This document shows, in pieces, positions 7,031-11,129 of a DNA stretch of 11,129 nt. The stretch is taken from contig JANWKK010000249.1 in NCBI GenBank assembly GCA_025451425.1, positions 1-11,129 of the forward strand, read 5' to 3'. The notes below the pieces were generated by a model. That model saw only the letters and a list, made by a program, of their open reading frames with translations, ran no database searches and had not been told where the DNA came from. A program made the position numbers and the translations under genes. The DNA is from Gemmatimonadaceae bacterium. Lineage in GTDB: Bacteria > Gemmatimonadota > Gemmatimonadetes > Gemmatimonadales > Gemmatimonadaceae. The first letter of the stretch is position 1, and every line of letters begins with the position of its first letter.

Positions 7031-7794
7031 AGCAGACGCCTCCGAAGGGCAAGCGTCAACCACCACCCACGAAGAACTCGACACGCATCTTTTATCTCGC
7101 GCTCGCGGTGATCGCGGTGGCTGGCATCGGTGCGCTGAGTTGGATGGCGAAGCGCCCGAGCGCACGCGACGCGAGTCCATTCGACAGTACGCTGCCCAAG
7201 GTGCAGTCGAACGGCTACGTCATCGGGTCTGCTGCAGCGCCGATCGAGGTCATCGAGTTCGGCGATTTCGAGTGCCCGCAGTGCGCACGGTTCGCGAGTC
7301 TCACCGAGCCCGATGTGCGCAGCCGACTTGTCGACAAGGGTGTGATTCGGTTCCGATTCATCGACTTTCCGCTTTCGATGCACCGGAACACGTGGCAGGC
7401 CTCGCGCGCCGCCGCGTGTGCCGACGAGCAAGGCAAATTCTGGGCGATGCACGACGCGCTGTTCCAATCGCAGGATCAGTGGAATGGTGAGTCAACGAGC
7501 AACCCCAACGGCGTCTTCAAAGATCTCGCGAAGCAGATCGGCTTGAACCAGCAGCAGTTCGATCAATGCGTAGACACGAAAAAGACGCAGGCCAAGGTTC
7601 AGGCTCACGAGGAGCTCGCGATGCGGCAGCACATCAACGCGACGCCCAGCTTCATCATCGGTGGGAAGATTCAGGAGGGCGCAGTCACGTACGACGAGTT
7701 CAAATCGCTCGTTGATGCGGCACTCGCCAAGTCGGGCTCGCCGTTGGCAACGCCCGCTGATAGCGCGAAGAAGAAGACCGCGACTAAGCGCTAG
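7027..7794 (+). CDS. Membrane-anchored DsbA-like thiol:disulfide oxidoreductase
   Basis: This 255-residue protein belongs to the DsbA/Thioredoxin_4 group. The start chosen is the GTG at 7027, which overlaps the upstream stop and sits 8 nt after GAGGAG (7013-7018). A start further upstream at 6979 would only add residues from the overlapping frame. Residues 1-20 are basic and Pro/Lys-rich. Residues 21-39 (IFYLALAVIAVAGIGALSW) form one membrane anchor, so the catalytic domain should face the periplasm. The thioredoxin fold begins with the strand PIEVIEFGDFEC and carries the active site CPQC (83-86). The helical insertion follows, and the cis-Pro loop ATPSF contains Pro207. Two more cysteines (131 and 181) flank the insertion. 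The tail is Lys-rich. It likely introduces or isomerises disulfides in exported proteins, with the VKOR-family protein encoded 5 bp downstream re-oxidising it. Confidence 0.93.
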   Translation: MKQTPPKGKRQPPPTKNSTRIFYLALAVIAVAGIGALSWMAKRPSARDASPFDSTLPKVQSNGYVIGSAAAPIEVIEFGDFECPQCARFASLTEPDVRSRLVDKGVIRFRFIDFPLSMHRNTWQASRAAACADEQGKFWAMHDALFQSQDQWNGESTSNPNGVFKDLAKQIGLNQQQFDQCVDTKKTQAKVQAHEELAMRQHINATPSFIIGGKIQEGAVTYDEFKSLVDAALAKSGSPLATPADSAKKKTATKR

Positions 7795-7799
7795 GCTCG

Positions 7800-8240
7800 A
7801 TGAACCGACGCATGGCCATGGCGCTGATCGCGTTGATCGGCGTCTTCCTCTCGCTATACCTCACGCTGTACAAGCTCGGATACATCGGCACACTGGCTTG
7901 CGGGAGCGGCTCGTGCGAGCGGGTCCAGCTGAGCAAATGGGGCGATTTCCTCGGCGTTCCGGTCTCGGCGTGGGGTGTTGGGTATTACGCGGCCGTCCTC
8001 GCGCTGACCTTCGCCGGCATCCAGGAACGTTTCGCCGACTCGCCGCGCCTAACGAATGCGCTGGTATGCGTCACTGGCGCCGGCCTGCTCTTCTCGATCT
8101 GGTTGACGTACCTGGAGCTCTTCGTCATCCACGCGATTTGCCGTTGGTGCTTTGGCTCCGCGGCGATAACCGTGGTGTTGTTTGGGCTGGCCCTGTGGGA
8201 TCGGCGACTTGGTGAGCCACCCGGACCTACGCTCGCTTGA
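7800..8240 (+). CDS. Vitamin K epoxide reductase (VKOR) family membrane protein
   Basis: This 146-residue polytopic protein matches the bacterial VKOR family, which plays the role of DsbB: it takes electrons from a DsbA-like partner and passes them to quinone. It starts at the ATG at 7800, five bases after the stop of the DsbA-like gene; an in-frame ATG at 7812 is an alternative. Hydrophobic segments lie at about 6-23, 57-74, 86-107 and 118-134. The loop cysteine pair is Cys34 and Cys39 (CGSGSC), followed by the conserved GVPVSAWG turn. The membrane-side redox motif is CRWC (114-117). All four family cysteines are present, so it should be active. Its last 14 bp overlap the end of the convergent gene. 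Together with the upstream gene it forms a compact periplasmic oxidative-folding module. Confidence 0.93.
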   Translation: MNRRMAMALIALIGVFLSLYLTLYKLGYIGTLACGSGSCERVQLSKWGDFLGVPVSAWGVGYYAAVLALTFAGIQERFADSPRLTNALVCVTGAGLLFSIWLTYLELFVIHAICRWCFGSAAITVVLFGLALWDRRLGEPPGPTLA

Positions 8241-8607
8241 TCGACCTCTCTCCTCTCCCTTCGGACGCTTCGCCGAGGCGGAGTTTTGGTCGCTCGGACT
8301 CGTCTGACTCTTGGGCGCGGCGGCGATAGGGGACGAGGTCCTGACCAAGCACAACGAGCGTGCGGGTCGCCACGGTACTCGCGAGCGGCTCAGGGATCGA
8401 CATCTCGCGGATGTAGGTATCGATCGCGCGATCGAAGGAGAGATCGTCCGCGAGCGTGTCGACGAACATCAGTGCGGGGTCGACGTGCGCGCGGATGATG
8501 GACTCCTCGGCCCGCGCCTGCGCGAGACGGAGCCGCCGTTCGGCGGCGGGCTCGAGCTTGCGAGCGAAGATCGTTTCGGGAAAGAGTCGCCTGAAGAAGC
8601 CGGCCAT
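8227..8607 (-). CDS. Hypothetical protein (126 residues), overlaps VKOR gene end
   Basis: I do not recognise this family. It starts at the ATG at 8605-8607 with no obvious ribosome binding site. The N-terminus (MAGFFRRLFPETIF) is an amphipathic, basic-aromatic stretch that might associate with the membrane. Residues 15-40 look helical and Arg/Glu/Ala-rich, and residues 42-88 contain a regular mix of acidic and hydrophobic residues (ALMFVDTLADDLSFDRAIDTY is in this part). The last 30 residues are charged and likely disordered. Its stop (8227-8229) lies inside the 3' end of the VKOR gene, so the two convergent genes overlap by 14 bp. A 39-bp-arm hairpin begins 17 bp upstream of its start and would lie in its leader if transcription began beyond it. 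Confidence 0.6.
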   Translation of the reverse strand: MAGFFRRLFPETIFARKLEPAAERRLRLAQARAEESIIRAHVDPALMFVDTLADDLSFDRAIDTYIREMSIPEPLASTVATRTLVVLGQDLVPYRRRAQESDESERPKLRLGEASEGRGERSIKRA

Positions 8608-8623
8608 AGCGATGAGGAAGGTA

Positions 8624-8704
8624 CATAGGGGACTAAGGCAGAGTCCATGCCCTGTGGGGCGCGCAGCGCCCCACTGGGCATGGACTCCGCCTTAGTCCCC
8701 TATG
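8624..8704. repeat. Long near-perfect palindromic hairpin repeat
   Basis: Bases 8624-8662 pair with 8666-8704 around a 3-nt loop (GCA). By hand count 37 of 39 positions pair; the two mismatches are 8640/8688 and 8653/8675. The two strands consequently encode nearly the same meaningless peptide (containing GMDSALVPY). There is no T-run after the stem, so it is not a typical intrinsic terminator. The size and near-perfect symmetry suggest a dispersed palindromic repeat (REP-like or a miniature element) or a strong RNA structure. It sits between a hypothetical gene and a decayed kinase gene. Mobility cannot be shown from one copy. Confidence 0.8.
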
Positions 8705-8815
8705 GTCGCTCGCTGGCGCTCGCGACAAGCCTATTTGAACTCGCTCGCGCTTTGCGCTCGCTCGGGTCTTCCTACTCGCCGAGCACGCCCGTCCCCACTG
8801 GGGCATCTACCCCGG
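8705..8815. other. GC-rich low-complexity spacer between hairpin and kinase remnant
   Basis: This stretch directly follows the hairpin and is dominated by short overlapping GCTCGC/GCGCTC words (8705-8765), including imperfect small dyads such as GTCGC at 8705-8709 with GCGAC at 8722-8726. I see no gene here. It may be the distal part of the same repeat unit or degraded 5' sequence of the kinase gene. Confidence 0.35.
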
Positions 8816-9155
8816 TTCTCGCGACAGGGCGGGATGTCGGTCGTCTACCGCGCGAGATCGACGCCTCAATCTGCCGTCGCGATCAGGGTGCTGCCCGCCC
8901 CCGGAGCTCGCGCACGACCCGGCAAGTCGGACGCGTTTCACGCGGGAGGCGCAGACCTCGGCGCAGCTGTCGCACGCTCACAACGTACCGATTTTCGACG
9001 TAGGGGAGCGAGAAGGGCTGGCCTTCATCAAGCTCCGATCATCCGGGCTTCAGTCGGCGATGTCGGACGTATCGATGGCGACGCAGGAAGCCAGGGCTTT
9101 GTCGCGTGAGATCAGCGCGGTTCTCGAGGCGGCCGCCGAACTGGAGAAGTTGTAG
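8816..9155 (+). pseudogene. Decayed PknB-type Ser/Thr protein kinase (N-lobe remnant)
   Basis: In one frame (8816 to about 8893) the sequence reads FSRQGGMSVVYRAR, a clear kinase glycine-rich loop (usual form GRGGMxxVYRAxD). VAIRVLP follows, in which Arg (8885-8887) replaces the ATP-binding Lys of VAIKVLP. The homology then continues in another frame from about 8895: PPELAHDPASRTRF, TREAQTSAQLSHAH (helix C with its conserved Glu) and NVPIFDVGEREGLAF (strands 4 and 5). A frameshift in a C-rich run near 8891-8903 links the two. After Phe-Ile-Lys-Leu near 9024-9035 the kinase pattern stops. No HRD, DFG or APE motif exists, and about 40 residues of unrecognised helical sequence lead to a TAG at 9153-9155. 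The gene has thus lost its start, its frame, the key Lys and the entire catalytic lobe. Intact members are usually large receptor-like kinases. Confidence 0.75.
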
Positions 9156-9186
9156 CGCGCTACGACCAGCGCGGCGAGGGAGAACA

Positions 9187-11129
9187 CTATTCTCTCTCCT
9201 CGTACTGCTCCTTCAGCGACGCTACGACATTCGGATCCGCTAACGTCGTCGTGTCGCCTAACGTGCGGCCCTCGGCAATGTCACGCAGCAGGCGACGCAT
9301 GATCTTGCCCGAGCGTGTCTTTGGCAGATCGGCGCTGAAGAGAATGTCGTCTGGGCGCGCGATCGCGCCGATTTTCTCGGCGACGAAGTTGCGGAGCTCG
9401 TCGCGCAGCTCGTGACTTTGCTTGAATCCCTCGCGCAGCGTCACGAACGCGGCGAGTGCCTGTCCCTTGAGCTCGTGCGTCCGGCCGACGACGGCGGCCT
9501 CGGCGACGGCGGGATGCTCGACGAGCGCGGACTCCACCTCCATCGTTCCGATGCGATGGCCGGCAACGTTTAGCACATCATCAACTCGGCCGAGGATCCA
9601 GAAGTAGCCATCGTCGTCACGTTTGGCCCCGTCGCCCGGGAAGTAGAGGTCGGGACGACCCGGCCACTTCGAGAAATACGTTTGCACGTAGCGTTCGTCG
9701 TCGCCCCAGATCGTTCGCAACATCGAGGGCCACGGTCTCGTTAGGGCGAGCAGACCGCCGCCGATGGGTATCACCTTGCCGTTGGAGTCGAGCAGATCCG
9801 CGGAGAAGCCCGGCAATGGAATCGTCGCGCTCCCGGGCTTTGTCTCGGTGATGCCTGGCAGCGGCGAGATGGCGATCGCGCCCGTCTCCGTTTGCCACCA
9901 GGTATCTACGATCGGACAGCGACCGCCGCCGATGTGCTCCTGGTACCACATCCATGCTTCGGGATTGATGGGCTCACCCACGGAGCCTAGCAGCCGCAAG
10001 CGCGAGAGGTCGTGCTTCGCGGGCCACTGATCGCCCCACTTCATAAAGGCACGAATCGCGGTCGGAGCCGTGTAGAGAATTGTCACGCCGTGCCGCTCGC
10101 AGATGTCCCAGAAGCGATCCTTCTCCGGCCAATCCGGTGCGCCCTCGTACATCACGCACGTCGCGCCATTCGCGAGCGGCCCGTAGACGACGTACGAGTG
10201 TCCGGTAACCCAGCCAATGTCGGCCGTGCACCAGAACACGTCGTCGTCCTTGAGATCGAAGACGATGCGCGCCGTCGTCGCACAGCCGACGAGGTAGCCG
10301 CCGGTGGTGTGAACGATACCCTTGGGTTTGCCGGTGGTCCCCGAAGTATAGAGGATGTATAACACGTCCTCGGATTCCATCTTCGTCGGCTCGCACTTGG
10401 CCGACGCGTCGGCCATCAGGCGATGCCACCAGTGATCGCGTCCTTCGCGCATCGTCGCGAACGCTTCGTCGCCCGACGCACCGGGCCGGCGTTGAACGAC
10501 AACGACGTGCTCGATCGACATGCACTCCTCGAGCGCCTTGTCGGCGTTTCGCTTGAGCGGGACGATCTGCCCTCGGCGATAGCCGCCGTCGGCGGTAATC
10601 AGTACCTTCGCCTTCGCATCGTTGATGCGATCGCGCAGCGACTCGGGCGAGAATCCGCCGAACACGACGGAGTGAATCGCACCGACGCGCGTGCATGCAA
10701 GCATCGCGATCGCCGCTTCGGGGATGAGCGGCATGTAGATAGCCACTCGATCGCCGCGACGTACGCCCAGCTTCTTCAGGACGTTCGCGAACTTCTGGAC
10801 TGCGACGTAGAGGTCCCAGTATGTCAGCGTCCGCCGATCGCCTGGTTCACCTTCCCAAACAAGGGCCGCCTTGTTCCGACGAGGCGTGTCGATGTGGCGG
10901 TCGATGCAATTGTACGAAACGTTGATCTTGCCGCCCAGGAACCACTTGGCCCGCGGCGGATTCCACTCGAGGACCTTGTTCCAGCGCTGATACCAGGTGA
11001 GCGACTCGGCCTGCTTCGCCCAATAAGCCTCGGGATCGTGCGCGGCTGCTTCGTAAATGGAAGCGTCAGACAGGTTCGCGGTGCGCCGGAAGTCGTCGCT
11101 AGGCGCGAACTTTCGATTCTCTTGGAGCA
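9187..11129 (-). CDS. acs: Acetyl-CoA synthetase (AMP-forming), 5' partial
   Basis: This enzyme activates acetate with ATP and CoA to acetyl-CoA through an acetyl-AMP intermediate. About 646 residues are present; only the first few at the N-terminus are beyond the right edge. The frame is open through the conserved N-terminal blocks: FWA-like [15 protein letters not shown], then [18 protein letters not shown], then [15 protein letters not shown]. The ATP-binding loop [11 protein letters not shown] lies at 10318-10350. The CoA/acetate region [18 protein letters not shown] follows, then [10 protein letters not shown] and the hinge block [15 protein letters not shown]. Near the end [11 protein letters not shown] carries the catalytic Lys (9304-9306), which is the site of regulatory acetylation in well-studied Acs proteins. 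All key residues are intact and the length is normal. The GTG at 10746 is internal. It runs convergently to the kinase remnant, whose stop lies 31 bp away. Confidence 0.97.
   Translation of the reverse strand, partial: LQENRKFAPSDDFRRTANLSDASIYEAAAHDPEAYWAKQAESLTWYQRWNKVLEWNPPRAKWFLGGKINVSYNCIDRHIDTPRRNKAALVWEGEPGDRRTLTYWDLYVAVQKFANVLKKLGVRRGDRVAIYMPLIPEAAIAMLACTRVGAIHSVVFGGFSPESLRDRINDAKAKVLITADGGYRRGQIVPLKRNADKALEECMSIEHVVVVQRRPGASGDEAFATMREGRDHWWHRLMADASAKCEPTKMESEDVLYILYTSGTTGKPKGIVHTTGGYLVGCATTARIVFDLKDDDVFWCTADIGWVTGHSYVVYGPLANGATCVMYEGAPDWPEKDRFWDICERHGVTILYTAPTAIRAFMKWGDQWPAKHDLSRLRLLGSVGEPINPEAWMWYQEHIGGGRCPIVDTWWQTETGAIAISPLPGITETKPGSATIPLPGFSADLLDSNGKVIPIGGGLLALTRPWPSMLRTIWGDDERYVQTYFSKWPGRPDLYFPGDGAKRDDDGYFWILGRVDDVLNVAGHRIGTMEVESALVEHPAVAEAAVVGRTHELKGQALAAFVTLREGFKQSHELRDELRNFVAEKIGAIARPDDILFSADLPKTRSGKIMRRLLRDIAEGRTLGDTTTLADPNVVASLKEQYEERE

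Noticed and set aside
8647..9003. 118-residue open frame starting in the hairpin
   Set aside because: Its first part is the palindrome read through, the same peptide appears on the other strand, and the rest is out of frame with the kinase remnant.
9152..9163. Perfect 12-bp palindrome GTAGCGCGCTAC at the kinase remnant stop
   Set aside because: It is short, alternating G/C palindromes are common in GC-rich DNA, and no T-run or partner site is present.
9172..9202. Imperfect GAGGGAGAA/TTCTCTCTC stem at the end of acs as a bidirectional terminator
   Set aside because: Pairing is interrupted, the loop is small and no T-run follows on either strand.
10744..10746. GTG as the start of acetyl-CoA synthetase
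   Set aside because: The same frame continues to the right edge and encodes the conserved N-terminal Acs blocks.

Overview
The window is GC-rich, gene-dense bacterial chromosome with ordinary housekeeping and secretion-related genes. The organism is probably a member of the Gemmatimonadota or a similar GC-rich Gram-negative group. That is an inference from the large two-half M16 peptidase, a secreted Ala-X-Ala-cleaved protein, a DsbA plus VKOR pair, and remnants of a PknB-type kinase; nothing here proves taxonomy. There is no rRNA, tRNA, CRISPR array, transposase or phage gene.

Layout from left to right. Positions 1-2480 (+) hold an M16 zinc peptidase cut by the left edge inside its HxxEH motif. 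Convergent to it, 2494-4023 (-) encodes a protein with six membrane helices and an outer TIM-barrel, glycosidase-like domain. Upstream of that on the same strand is a small SpeD-like (AdoMet decarboxylase family) protein at 4099-4440. Divergent from these, 4575-5087 (+) encodes a small secreted, probably beta-rich protein. A small unrecognised gene (5153-5422, -) and an alpha/beta hydrolase (5578-6405 or longer, -) follow. A tight + strand operon (6707-8240) encodes an acidic helical protein, a membrane-anchored DsbA-like thiol oxidoreductase, and a VKOR-family membrane protein that would re-oxidise it. Convergent and overlapping by 14 bp is an unrecognised 126-residue protein (8227-8607, -). 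Next comes a near-perfect 39-bp-arm hairpin (8624-8704), a GC-rich low-complexity stretch, and a decayed Ser/Thr kinase gene (about 8816-9155). Acetyl-CoA synthetase (9187-11129, -) fills the right end and lacks only its first residues.

Three themes stand out. First, the octamer GCCTAACG occurs eight times, always on the + strand whatever the gene direction. It forces rare codons in several frames, which is the behaviour of a strand-polar chromosomal signal. Second, three neighbouring genes keep the fold of an enzyme family but lack key catalytic residues: the SpeD-like protein, the TIM-barrel membrane protein and the alpha/beta hydrolase. Third, the 8.6-9.2 kb interval looks like a scar, with a palindromic repeat next to a frameshifted, internally deleted kinase.
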